From Pseudomaricurvus sp033283335 (GTDB lineage: Bacteria; Pseudomonadota; Gammaproteobacteria; Pseudomonadales; Cellvibrionaceae): a stretch of DNA of 64,000 nt. Numbering within the stretch: the stretch's first letter is position 1; each line of letters opens with the position of its first letter. A program made the position numbers and the translations under genes. The stretch covers positions 1 to 64,000 of the forward strand of contig JAWMQP010000014.1 of the NCBI GenBank assembly GCA_033283335.1, written 5' to 3'. Positions 52,994 through 62,426 of this stretch are shown here, piece by piece. Under the pieces are notes generated by a model, which worked only from the letters and a program-made list of their open reading frames with translations, was not told the origin of the DNA and did not search any database.

Positions 52994-55012
52994 TCACTTG
53001 TCAGCGATGTGTGGTTGTAAATGTAGTTTTGCTTCCACCTCGCTCCAGGGCACCAGCTTGAAGTTCTGCCGGGTAGCGGGCATGCGGTTACGACCATCCT
53101 GAACCACCAACAGTCCGCGCCCGAAGTCGCCGCCCAGATTGGCACTGGTCACCGCCAGACCGTCCGTTTCCGAACTGCCATCGACCCCCGCACTGAGATT
53201 GGCCATAACCCTGAAGCGACCGGCGTAGGCGTGCGTTTGTCGATCGTAGAGTACATAACTGTTATCCCCCTGACTCGACACCACCACATAGCCATGGCCT
53301 GACGCGTCGTGATAAAGGCTCAAGCCTTCCACATCCGCAACCAGATACCCCTGCTCGACACTGTCTAGCAACGTCAGCTCACTGCCGCTATCGGGTTCGG
53401 CCCCGATAAACCAGATACCGAAATCCTCTTCTCCCATATACAGCAGAGCGTTTTCATCGTCCGCCACACAACCTTCCGGTTGCCCAGGCAGGGAAAACTC
53501 TCTCACCAGCCTGGCCGCGATTTGGGGTTGTTTGTGAGAAGATTCCGGTCCCTGCAGAATTTCCCACTGCTGAAAGAGACCGTCCTTGTTATTCACAAAA
53601 GCATACAGAGCTTCGCTTTGACTGGATTGATAAAGGCAGCCGCCATATGGTTCACCCAAGCTGCCATCCATCAGCTCTCCGGCAATAAAGCGTACCTGTC
53701 GATTGGATGGATCAATGGCAAACAGGTCGATATTATGGGTGGAACGGTTCGTTGCCATCGCCACATCCAGCCCTTCACCCAGCGGCCCAGGGGCGTAGCG
53801 TATATCCACATTATTAAGGTTGCCACGGGCTAACATTTGCACCAGCTTACCCTGCAAATCATACACCGCCAGGCCCTGTTTTTTATCCGTTCCCAACACC
53901 AGACTTAGCTGCGGCTGTTGCCGGTTTACCCAAATTTCCGGGTCATCAGCCGCATCCCCAAAACTGTCCACACTATCCGTTTCCAACAGCGGTTGAACGA
54001 TGAAGGTCTCAGTGGCAGCTGCTGATGATCGCTGACTCTGCGCGTCGACGAGAACCATTGCCGACTCTCCCGACCACAGCCCCTCTCCCTCTTCCGGCAT
54101 GCCCCACCAACGCCAACCGTCCGAGTTTTTATTCGGTAAGCCACTGAAGCTGGTTACCCCTGCGGGCAGCTCGCCATGGAATGACAGTTTCTGCAGCACC
54201 TGCCCTTGGCTGGACAACAACTGCACCTGGCCGCTGTCCATTTCCGTCAACAGCAGGCCTTTGCCGTCCAGGTATTGCACATCCGTCGGGGCTGCAGTGA
54301 GATGCCCCACCGGGCTCACACCCGCCAGTAAACGTCGCGATTCATCCATCTCTTCGTCACTGTTCAGACTTAAGACACCGACGCCCTCCTGTGACCAATA
54401 GAAGCGCTGATTCTGATCATCCACACTGCAGCTGAGCACGCCTTCACCCAGGGCTATCTGCCGCACCTCCCGCGCCTGCACAACGCCATCATTCAACAGC
54501 AGGGCTAGCTGAAAGGCCTGACCTTCTTCGCTCACGGCCCAAACATTGACACTGTCGATAGCCGGTGAAATTGACAGACAGCCAACCGTCAAGGCATAGT
54601 CCCACTGCTGGGGCCACTCCCAGATACGGTATTTTTTATCACTCAGGTCGTAGCGTCCAAATACCAACTGGTTGGCAGATTCATCAAGATTCAGCGTCCA
54701 GACACCCTCACCCTCTCGATCAACACGAACATCCACCGATTTGCTGTCACCAACACCACTGGCCAACAGGAGACCCTGATCCGAGAAGATGGCCAATCCC
54801 CGCTGCTCACTTGAGGCAAACACCAGATCACCTGAATCATGTTGCTGCGTTCGCAAGGCATAACCTTCCAGTCCGGCAATGGCATGTTGTGCCGGAGTCA
54901 AGGAAATCACGGAGGAGCTCTGATCCTCCACTGTATCACTGCAACCGGATAAGGCTGCCCAACACAGAGCCAGCCCACTTATTACACCACCACACAAAAA
55001 ACGTTGCTTCAT
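52994..55012 (-). CDS. Beta-propeller phytase lipoprotein, two-domain
   Basis: 672 residues from the ATG at 55012. Lipoprotein signal LCWAALSGC (Cys 24). The C-terminal half (about 320-672) is a beta-propeller phytase: DDPEIWVN, GTDKKQGLAVYD, YGGCLYQ, EGCVADDENALLYMGEEDFG, DVEGLSLY, ETDGLAV, supplying the acidic calcium and phosphate sites. The N-terminal half (about 30-310) is a second, diverged propeller lacking most of these residues, as in tandem phytases. It releases phosphate from phytate. The gene follows a TonB receptor on the same strand. Confidence 0.85.
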   Translation of the reverse strand: MKQRFLCGGVISGLALCWAALSGCSDTVEDQSSSVISLTPAQHAIAGLEGYALRTQQHDSGDLVFASSEQRGLAIFSDQGLLLASGVGDSKSVDVRVDREGEGVWTLNLDESANQLVFGRYDLSDKKYRIWEWPQQWDYALTVGCLSISPAIDSVNVWAVSEEGQAFQLALLLNDGVVQAREVRQIALGEGVLSCSVDDQNQRFYWSQEGVGVLSLNSDEEMDESRRLLAGVSPVGHLTAAPTDVQYLDGKGLLLTEMDSGQVQLLSSQGQVLQKLSFHGELPAGVTSFSGLPNKNSDGWRWWGMPEEGEGLWSGESAMVLVDAQSQRSSAAATETFIVQPLLETDSVDSFGDAADDPEIWVNRQQPQLSLVLGTDKKQGLAVYDLQGKLVQMLARGNLNNVDIRYAPGPLGEGLDVAMATNRSTHNIDLFAIDPSNRQVRFIAGELMDGSLGEPYGGCLYQSSQSEALYAFVNNKDGLFQQWEILQGPESSHKQPQIAARLVREFSLPGQPEGCVADDENALLYMGEEDFGIWFIGAEPDSGSELTLLDSVEQGYLVADVEGLSLYHDASGHGYVVVSSQGDNSYVLYDRQTHAYAGRFRVMANLSAGVDGSSETDGLAVTSANLGGDFGRGLLVVQDGRNRMPATRQNFKLVPWSEVEAKLHLQPHIADK

Positions 55013-55095
55013 ATTAATCACTGACTTAACCGAGATTCCGGAAGACAAGCTGAGCATTGCGACAAAATTTAGCCAGGCGCTGCAACCGGAATAAC

Positions 55096-55114
55096 AGGCC
55101 CGAAATGCGGGCCT
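55096..55114 (-). promoter_or_regulatory. Hairpin between TonB receptor and phytase genes
   Basis: AGGCCCG-AAATG-CGGGCCT, a perfect 7-bp GC-rich stem in the 150-bp gap. On the minus strand it is followed by GTTATT rather than a T-run, so it is more likely an mRNA processing or attenuation hairpin than a full terminator. Confidence 0.5.
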
Positions 55115-55162
55115 TAAATTATAGACAAGACAAAACCAGGTAGAATGACCTGAACAATTGCA

Positions 55163-57985
55163 TTAAAAATTCCGGTAGGTCAACCCCAGTACAAACGACG
55201 CACCATATTCTTCGTACTGCGCGTTGTAACGAGAGTTCCCCTGATAGAGGTACATAGGTTCATCCGTTAAATTAATGGCGTTGAAGTACAGCTGCAGGTT
55301 CCGGGTTAAATCGTAACGGGCGCTGAAATCCAGCTGTAAATGGTCATCCAGATAGATGTCATTGTCTTTATCCTCCAGATCCAGTTCCATCAAAGTTTCA
55401 CCTTTGTAAGCCGCCGACAAGCGCATACTGAGCGGACCGGTTTCATAACCCAGAACCAGGTTACCCGCCACTTCCGCCTGCTCCGGTAGGGTAATATCCG
55501 AATCCCGGTCCGCGTCAGGCCCCAGTCCCAGGTCAGCATCACTGTCGGTAAAAGTCGCGTTGGCCTGCACTAGGAAACCGGAGTCAAAACTCTTGGTGTA
55601 GCTCAACTCCAATCCGTACAGATCAGCCCCTTTACCGTTCATGGGCATGATGATTTCGCTGTCGTTGATTGTCAGGCCTGGGGCGTAGACGGACGCATCC
55701 ACTACATCACTGACATCAGCGGTAAAGATGAAGTTATCGATTTTTTTGTAGAACAGACCAGCACTCAGTACGCCGATATTACCGGGATAGTACTCGACCA
55801 TCAGGTCGAAGTTTTCCGATTCGTAAGGCTCCAACTCAGGATTACCTGCCTCCACGGACAGCTCATCGTCTTCAATACTGATTTCTTCAGGCGTCGGTGA
55901 CAACGCGCCAAAGGAAGGTCTGGCAATGGTTTGTGAATAAGCGGCCCGAACAATGGTGCTGTCACCCAGGCGGTAACGGGCATTGATGCTGGGCAGAAGG
56001 TAATCGTAGTCGCTTTCGTATTCCACCGCATCGACACTGCTGCTGAAACCGTCTTCGCTTTCGATCAGGCGAGCGTCATAACCCCTGGCCGTAAAATCTG
56101 TGGATTCATAACGAACACCATAGACCAGACGCATGGCATGGATATCCATCCGGCTCATCAGATAGAAGGCGGTGACGTCTTCTTCCAGGTGAAAATCGCG
56201 GGCCGAGGCAACGATGCTTTCGTGATAAGCCTCACCCACGTCACCATCGTCCTGGAAATCGATACCATTCGCCAGAATGTCATTATTGATCAAGCTGTTA
56301 ATGGCGCTGGCGCTGATACCAGGGCCAAAACGACCCAAATCGTAAGACACCTGGCCACGGCTGAATGCGCCCATGGTCGGATCACCGGCAGCCCCGAAAT
56401 CATCGTAAATGTGTTCGTTGGCATCGGCGGATTTTTCGCGATCAGTGAACTTACCACCGAACTTGATATAGCCCGGGTAATCGCCGAAGTCCATATCACG
56501 AGTGATATCAAATTGGTAGCTGAGCAGTTTTTCTTCGGTGTAATTGTTGGCTACCGACACTTCATCCAATTCGAAGTTGGCCGGATCGTAAGCGGCGTCA
56601 TCCGCATACACATTAGGCGCATCACCGGCACTGCGATAGCCCATGGTAAAACCTTCACCCGCAAACACACTTTCCCGCGCATCCGGTTCGTTTTCAGAAG
56701 ACTTGGAATAACCGAGTCGATACTCGATGGTCCAGTCATCGACCATGTTCAGGCCACCGAGACTGACGGACAGAATTTTCTGCTCTTCGTAGCGGTCTTT
56801 TAACGCCCGCTCCATTTCGGCATCGGACCACTCAGCGGAAGATGCATCGATCGTCTCAAGATCGCCATCATCGAATTTGTACTCGGCACTCTGACGGTAT
56901 TCCTGGTCCTCAAAGTGACTGTAGAGAGAGCGCAGGTAGTATTCAGAAGTCGCACTGGGTCGCCAGTCCAAATTCAGTGCCGCACCCAGACGCTGGCGAT
57001 TGATGGTGTAATCACGCTGCTCGATGCTTTTCAGACCGCGCACGCCGGAATCTTCAATATCCGTTTCCCAGTCCCCACCGCTTTCAATATTTTGCGAACC
57101 AAAATCACGATCCTGCCAACTCAAAGCTGCCGCGACGCCCACCTGGCCTTCGCCCACATCGAAGAGATTGGTAAAGGTGCCTGCCACCTTCGGGCTGGTT
57201 TCGGATTTGAGTTCATTGTAGTTACCCTCTGCGGATAACTGATAACTCATGCCATCGCGATCAAACGCCGACAGGCTTTTGACTTCAATGTTGCCGCCGA
57301 TGTTACCACCATCCATATCCGGCGTAACGGTTTTCGTCACCTCCAACCCTTCCAGCAAACCCGAAGGGATTACATCCAGAGCCACGGAACGACGATCGGA
57401 CTCAGGCGCGGGGATGCTGATGCCATTGATAGAGGCAGTATTCAAATTGGGACTGGCACCACGAATACCGACAAAGCGACCTTCCCCCTGATCGCGCTCG
57501 ATAAACACACCGGATACCCGCTGCAATGCCTCACTCACGTTTTCGTCCGGGAACTGGCCAATAGAGTCCGCAGACACCACAGACACCAGGTTATCCGCAG
57601 CCCGCTGTTTATTCAGGGCGCTGGAGGCACCGGCTGCCTGCCCCACCACGATGATGTTTTCCAGCGCCGCTGCATCGCGACCAATGCGAACGGTTTGGCT
57701 GCTGATACGGTTATCCACCACACTGACCTGCTGCTGAACCGACTCAGCGCCCAGGTAATCAACCATCAGGGTATAGGTACCCGCCGGCACAGAACCAAAG
57801 CTAAAACGCCCGCCGTTATTTGAGCTGGATTCGAGCTTCAGCTCCTTGAGACGAACGATTGCCCCATCGAAATAGACTTTGCCGGCAGCATCACTGACCC
57901 GGCCTTCAAGACGGCCATCTGCTGCGGCCTGCAGCGCACACATAAAGGCACCGGTAGCCGCCACAGCTTTCACGGAAGTTTTCAT
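55163..57985 (-). CDS. TonB-dependent receptor with carboxypeptidase-like N-domain
   Basis: 940 residues from the ATG at 57985. Signal peptide (about 1-23), then a CarboxypepD_reg-like beta sandwich (about 26-105; GRVSDAAGKVYFDGAIVRLK). The plug carries VSEALQRVSGVFIERDQGEG and RGASPNLNTASINGISIP, and a 22-strand-type barrel ends in TYRNF. This is the large receptor class seen for carbohydrates and other bulky nutrients in Xanthomonas/Caulobacter-like systems. The phytase downstream suggests phytate or an inositol phosphate as ligand. Confidence 0.88.
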   Translation of the reverse strand: MKTSVKAVAATGAFMCALQAAADGRLEGRVSDAAGKVYFDGAIVRLKELKLESSSNNGGRFSFGSVPAGTYTLMVDYLGAESVQQQVSVVDNRISSQTVRIGRDAAALENIIVVGQAAGASSALNKQRAADNLVSVVSADSIGQFPDENVSEALQRVSGVFIERDQGEGRFVGIRGASPNLNTASINGISIPAPESDRRSVALDVIPSGLLEGLEVTKTVTPDMDGGNIGGNIEVKSLSAFDRDGMSYQLSAEGNYNELKSETSPKVAGTFTNLFDVGEGQVGVAAALSWQDRDFGSQNIESGGDWETDIEDSGVRGLKSIEQRDYTINRQRLGAALNLDWRPSATSEYYLRSLYSHFEDQEYRQSAEYKFDDGDLETIDASSAEWSDAEMERALKDRYEEQKILSVSLGGLNMVDDWTIEYRLGYSKSSENEPDARESVFAGEGFTMGYRSAGDAPNVYADDAAYDPANFELDEVSVANNYTEEKLLSYQFDITRDMDFGDYPGYIKFGGKFTDREKSADANEHIYDDFGAAGDPTMGAFSRGQVSYDLGRFGPGISASAINSLINNDILANGIDFQDDGDVGEAYHESIVASARDFHLEEDVTAFYLMSRMDIHAMRLVYGVRYESTDFTARGYDARLIESEDGFSSSVDAVEYESDYDYLLPSINARYRLGDSTIVRAAYSQTIARPSFGALSPTPEEISIEDDELSVEAGNPELEPYESENFDLMVEYYPGNIGVLSAGLFYKKIDNFIFTADVSDVVDASVYAPGLTINDSEIIMPMNGKGADLYGLELSYTKSFDSGFLVQANATFTDSDADLGLGPDADRDSDITLPEQAEVAGNLVLGYETGPLSMRLSAAYKGETLMELDLEDKDNDIYLDDHLQLDFSARYDLTRNLQLYFNAINLTDEPMYLYQGNSRYNAQYEEYGASFVLGLTYRNF

Positions 57986-58428
57986 AGATTCCCCAATCAA
58001 TATTTGTCGTAGCATCACAGTCCGGGCCGTTAACGCACAATTCCAATCGCGTTGATCACACCCGTGAATTTCTCCCTGGCACGGGAATCCCGTGTGGTTG
58101 AAAATGACACTACGAAGCGCCGGTGACAGTTACATGACAGTCCGGTTGCAAACGCACTCAGAGGCCACGATTAATCCCGGAAACTGGGCATATACGGGGT
58201 TGGCTGATCCGATTTGACTGGTGTAAATCCTTGAACATCCCCGGTTTCCGCGCCGATACACGGCCCAGAGCCGGGCGCCGGACGGCTACTGGCGAAAAAC
58301 CTGTTTATTGCCTGATCTGATTTGACTCTCCCGGTCAGATTGACATCTCTGCCACCATGGGCCCTGTCATGTTTTTGTCATAGAACTGTCGCATTCTGGT
58401 CGTGTTTAGCGGATATAGACCATTTCTT
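57986..58428. other. Intergenic region upstream of the TonB receptor gene
   Basis: About 440 bp without an accepted gene; minus-strand frames at 58335-58815 are shadows of the GGDEF gene. It contains ACATGACAG, TGTCATGT and GTTACATGACAG around 58128-58142 and 58365-58380; they superficially resemble Pho-box half-sites (CTGTCAT) and would fit phosphate control of the receptor/phytase genes. Confidence 0.4.
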
Positions 58429-59394
58429 ATGAAAACGCTCCTGCCACTGCATTTCGCCAAAATTATCCTCCTGGCCTGTACCTGTGCCTTGGTACTCTGC
58501 CTTAATGTGTTTCTCGGGGAACTCAAGGCCAGTGACCGTATTAACTGGATCGATATTTTCGGGGAAGGGGCAACCCTGGGACTGATGCTGATGTTCCTGA
58601 TTTTTGTCCTCAGCAGTCGGCCCCGAGGCCGGGTGACCAATTGTTTGGTGGCCGGATTGATGGGCTTTTGTGCGGCAACGTTTCAGGACGTTTTGGATGA
58701 GGTCTTTGCCATTGAGGCGGGCTTGGTATTCGACGACTTTATCGAATCCGTGATTACGCCGTTTGCGGTGGTTGCCCTGGCCTACGGGCTCTACCTCTGG
58801 AATCAGGAACAACAAGCGATCAATCAGCGCTTACAGTGCAAAGAGCGTTTTTATCGCGAACACAGTGCCCTCGACGGTGTTACCGACCTCTATACCGCAC
58901 TCTATATGCAAAAACACATTGATCGGGAATTGCAGCTGTTTCAGAAGCACCAACAACCTTTCTGCTTGATGATGATCGATCTTGACCATTTTGACGACTT
59001 CAATCGTCGTTACGGCCAGCATGATGGCGATCGTTTGCTGGCGCAGGTGGCCAATCTCACGGTACTCAATCTTCGCCCTGAGGATCTCGCCTGCCGATAC
59101 GCCGGCGATCGATTTATTGTTCTGTTTCCGCAAACTCAATTGGTCGACGCGGAAACCTACGCACGTGAAATTCACAATGCCCTTTGCAATATGGCTTTTA
59201 AACCCAATCGAGCGGCACGTTCGGTGTACATCAACTGCACCTACAGTCTGGTAGATCATAGCGCCAGCTCTGATGCCTCGGGATTAATTGCCCACCTGAA
59301 TAAATCTTTGGAACAACAGAAAAGCCAACACAAGCTATCTCAACTGCCAGCAATAAACCGCCAGGCAGAAAACGCTCAACAACCGGCTTTTTAG
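58429..59394 (+). CDS. Membrane GGDEF-like protein with degenerate active site
   Basis: 321 residues from the ATG at 58429. Four membrane helices in the first 130 residues, a short coiled linker, then a GGDEF domain (about 150-300) with DGVTDLYTALYM and MMIDLDHFDDFNRRYGQHDGD intact. The signature reads AGDRF (225-229) instead of GG(D/E)EF, so diguanylate cyclase activity is unlikely; it may act as a GTP-binding or regulatory domain. 19 bp before the next AraC gene, so probably co-transcribed with it. Confidence 0.8.
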   Translation: MKTLLPLHFAKIILLACTCALVLCLNVFLGELKASDRINWIDIFGEGATLGLMLMFLIFVLSSRPRGRVTNCLVAGLMGFCAATFQDVLDEVFAIEAGLVFDDFIESVITPFAVVALAYGLYLWNQEQQAINQRLQCKERFYREHSALDGVTDLYTALYMQKHIDRELQLFQKHQQPFCLMMIDLDHFDDFNRRYGQHDGDRLLAQVANLTVLNLRPEDLACRYAGDRFIVLFPQTQLVDAETYAREIHNALCNMAFKPNRAARSVYINCTYSLVDHSASSDASGLIAHLNKSLEQQKSQHKLSQLPAINRQAENAQQPAF

Positions 59395-59413
59395 AGACAC
59401 GACAGCTACCGCC

Positions 59414-60445
59414 ATGGATGATTACTTTACCGTTGATGATAAAATATTCCCCCTGAGCCAAATGCCTGCGGCAATGCTGGAACTGGCCCACAACAGCCAT
59501 CTGAATACAGAGGAGCTGGTGCGAGGAACCGGTATTTTTCTGGAAGACCTGTCAAACCGCCATCGGCTAATCAGTGGCGAGCAAGTAAGGCAATTGATAA
59601 CCAATGTGAAAAAGCGCACATTGTCACAAGAATTTCCACTCAGGTTTGGGCGTCAACTTCCCTACATCAGTAATAGCCTATTACTGCAGGCCATTATCAA
59701 CGCCAGTAACATCCGTGATTTGCTGGAAATCCTGCGAGATAATTGTCGTTTGTATTATCCTCTGTGTTTTCTTCACCTGGTATCAGATACCCATCATCAC
59801 TATTTAGTGGTGAACGATGCCGTGGGGTTTCCCCAGGGACGAGCTTTCATTTACCAGGTCTTCATTTCGTCACTGATTACACTGCTGAAAAACAGTGATA
59901 TTGACAGCCGTCAATTGGGTTTTTACCTGGAACAAAGCCCACCGGATGACACGGCTCCATTGCAGACCTACCTGGGTCACCGAATTCGGTATAATGCGCC
60001 GGTGACGGCGGTCGTCATACCCGAGGACATCTGCCAAAAGCCGCTTACCAACCCGAGTGACTGGGTCAAGCAACAGGCACTGCAGCAATGCCAGGAACAG
60101 TTGGACAGCCTGGCCAGCCAGAAAGGGTTTCTGGAGTCGCTGCACAAATGGTTACTGCGCAGGGCAACCCGTGAAGAAGTGACCCTGCACAGCAGCGCGA
60201 GTGCATTTGGTATGAGTCCAGCCACCTTCAAACGGCGCCTGAAACACCATCACAGCAGTTTCCAGCTGGAATTGGACAATGCCCGTAAGTTGTTGGCCTT
60301 GTCGTCGCTGGTGGTCAAGCACATGAATTATGAAGATACGGCGCGGATCTTGCGCATCAATGACAATGCCAACTTCCGACGTTCCTTTAAACGCTGGACA
60401 GGCAGGTTACCCAGCCGCTTACAGGATGAGTTACTCAATTTTTAA
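59414..60445 (+). CDS. AraC family transcriptional regulator
   Basis: 343 residues. N-terminal Arabinose_bd-like domain and C-terminal AraC HTH (LHSSASAFGMSPATFKRRL; YEDTARILRINDNANFRRSF). Located between the degenerate GGDEF gene and phoX on the same strand (41 bp before phoX), so it might regulate or be co-transcribed with them. Ligand unknown. Confidence 0.82.
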   Translation: MDDYFTVDDKIFPLSQMPAAMLELAHNSHLNTEELVRGTGIFLEDLSNRHRLISGEQVRQLITNVKKRTLSQEFPLRFGRQLPYISNSLLLQAIINASNIRDLLEILRDNCRLYYPLCFLHLVSDTHHHYLVVNDAVGFPQGRAFIYQVFISSLITLLKNSDIDSRQLGFYLEQSPPDDTAPLQTYLGHRIRYNAPVTAVVIPEDICQKPLTNPSDWVKQQALQQCQEQLDSLASQKGFLESLHKWLLRRATREEVTLHSSASAFGMSPATFKRRLKHHHSSFQLELDNARKLLALSSLVVKHMNYEDTARILRINDNANFRRSFKRWTGRLPSRLQDELLNF

Positions 60446-60486
60446 AACCTGAACCCAATTACTCCCTGAACTCAAGACGTTACTTT

Positions 60487-62400
60487 ATGACTTCGAAAAA
60501 TAGACTTAACAGACGCCAGTTATTGAAAAACAGTGCCTTAAGTGGCGTTGGCCTGGTTTCGGCGACCAGTTTGACGGCCAGCCTCAGCGGTTGTCAGGAC
60601 GAGCAGAATCTAAGCTTTGCCGAAATACCGCACAGCCTGGATCATCAACATCACCTGCCCGAAGGCTACCAGGCACAAACCTTGTTGCGTTGGGGCGATT
60701 CTCTGCACGATGGCACGCCTTTTGAGCCTGCGCTATTGACCCCAGAGCAACAAGCTCGATGCTTTGGCTTCAATAATGATTTTATTGGTTTTATGCCTCT
60801 GTCAAAAAACCCGAAGGCACCAGCCCACGAGCATGTTGCCTCGGGCAACAGCCAACACGGTCTCCTCTGTGTCAATCATGAGTACACTCAACCCCACCTG
60901 ATGTTCAGTGGCTATAAAGATTATGACGACGGGGACCTGAACACCAAACCCGAGCACGTTGCCATTGAACAACAGGCCTGCGGTCACTCCATCGTGGAAG
61001 TTGAACTGCAGCAAAACCAGTGGCAGATCAAAACCGACAGCCCTTACAACCGCCGTATCACTGTCACCACCCCGATGGATATTGTTGGCCCCGCAGGCGG
61101 GCATCCGCGCCTGCAGACGTCACAAGATCCCAGTGGTCAGCGTGTTCTGGGCACAGTGGGGAATTGCGCCGGAGGAAAAACACCGTGGGGGACCGTGCTG
61201 ATTGCCGAAGAAGGGTTTGGCGGAGCCTTTATGGGCAACCTGAACGCCCTGCCGGAATCTGAACGCGATAATTATCAGCGTTTGGGTATTGGCAGTGATG
61301 ACAACCGTCCCTGGGGCCTGACCGACAGCCGCTTTCATATTGAAAGAGAAACCAATGAAGCCAACCGCTTTGGCTGGATGGTGGAGTTCGATCCTTACAA
61401 CCCACAGTCCACGCCGCGGAAACTGACCGGACTCGGTCGCTTCGAACACGAAGGCACCACCATCGTTACCAAGGCCGGTCATCCCGTGGTGGCTTATACC
61501 GGCGACGATGATGAGTTCCAGTTTTTCTACAAATACGTGTCTAAGGGAATTTACGATCCGGCCACACCTGAAAACAATCGTGACTTGCTGGTCGACGGTA
61601 CACTCTATGCTGCCAAGCTGAATGAGGACGGCACAGGCGAGTGGTTACCCCTGCGTCACGGTGAGTCCTCCCTGACGGAACAGTTTGGTTTTCACTCACA
61701 GGCTGACGTTCTGATCGAGTGTCGACGCGCCGCCGAAATCATTGGTGCTACGCCCATGGACCGGCCGGAAGACATTGAAACCAACCCGGTGAATGACTGC
61801 ACCTATGTGATGCTGACCAAAAACAAAAAACGCACGCAACTGGATCCCGGCAATCAGCGACCAGCAAACACTGCCGGCCACATCCTGGAATTGCTGCACC
61901 CAGGCAAGGATGGCGAACGCGATCATACATCCAATCGTTTTCAATGGGTGACCTTTGTGCTCGGCGGCCATCCCCACAGCAACAACCCCAACGACCAGGG
62001 TTTTTATGGCTCGGGTCCCAAGGGTGAAAGTGTCAGTGATGCGGGCTGGTTTGCCTGTCCCGATAATCTCACCTTCGACAAGCTCGGCAACATGTGGGTC
62101 GCCACAGATGGCTGCGAAAGTTTCAACTTTCATGACGGCCTCTGGGCGTTGCCCACCTCAGGCCCCTACCGCGCACTGCCCAGGCACTTTTTCGGCTGTC
62201 CGCTGGGTGCTGAAGTGTGTGGACCTGAGTTTACCCCGGATGGCTCCACTCTGTTTGTCGCCGTCCAACACCCTGCCGACACCGACGGATCCACCTTTGA
62301 CAACCCGGTTCATCGCTGGCCGGATTATGACGAATCCCTGCCACCGCGCCCCAGTGTCCTGGCAATTCGACGCAAAGACGGTGGCCTAGTTGGCAGTTAA
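60487..62400 (+). CDS. phoX: PhoX-family alkaline phosphatase (DUF839)
   Basis: 637 residues. Twin-arginine signal RRQLLKNSALSGVGLVSA with R9-R10 and a lipobox LSGC (Cys 36), so probably a Tat-exported lipoprotein. PhoX-type propeller motifs: CVNHEYT, GHSIVEVEL, GNCAGGKTPWGTVLIAEE, YTGDDDEFQFFYKY, TFDKLGNMWVATDG and GPEFTPDGSTLFVAVQHPAD. PhoX enzymes are calcium/iron-dependent phosphomonoesterases common in marine bacteria and induced by phosphate starvation. With the phytase and TonB receptor nearby it makes a phosphorus-acquisition neighbourhood. Confidence 0.87.
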   Translation: MTSKNRLNRRQLLKNSALSGVGLVSATSLTASLSGCQDEQNLSFAEIPHSLDHQHHLPEGYQAQTLLRWGDSLHDGTPFEPALLTPEQQARCFGFNNDFIGFMPLSKNPKAPAHEHVASGNSQHGLLCVNHEYTQPHLMFSGYKDYDDGDLNTKPEHVAIEQQACGHSIVEVELQQNQWQIKTDSPYNRRITVTTPMDIVGPAGGHPRLQTSQDPSGQRVLGTVGNCAGGKTPWGTVLIAEEGFGGAFMGNLNALPESERDNYQRLGIGSDDNRPWGLTDSRFHIERETNEANRFGWMVEFDPYNPQSTPRKLTGLGRFEHEGTTIVTKAGHPVVAYTGDDDEFQFFYKYVSKGIYDPATPENNRDLLVDGTLYAAKLNEDGTGEWLPLRHGESSLTEQFGFHSQADVLIECRRAAEIIGATPMDRPEDIETNPVNDCTYVMLTKNKKRTQLDPGNQRPANTAGHILELLHPGKDGERDHTSNRFQWVTFVLGGHPHSNNPNDQGFYGSGPKGESVSDAGWFACPDNLTFDKLGNMWVATDGCESFNFHDGLWALPTSGPYRALPRHFFGCPLGAEVCGPEFTPDGSTLFVAVQHPADTDGSTFDNPVHRWPDYDESLPPRPSVLAIRRKDGGLVGS

Positions 62401-62426
62401 AAAGTGGGCAGTTGAAACCTGTCGAA

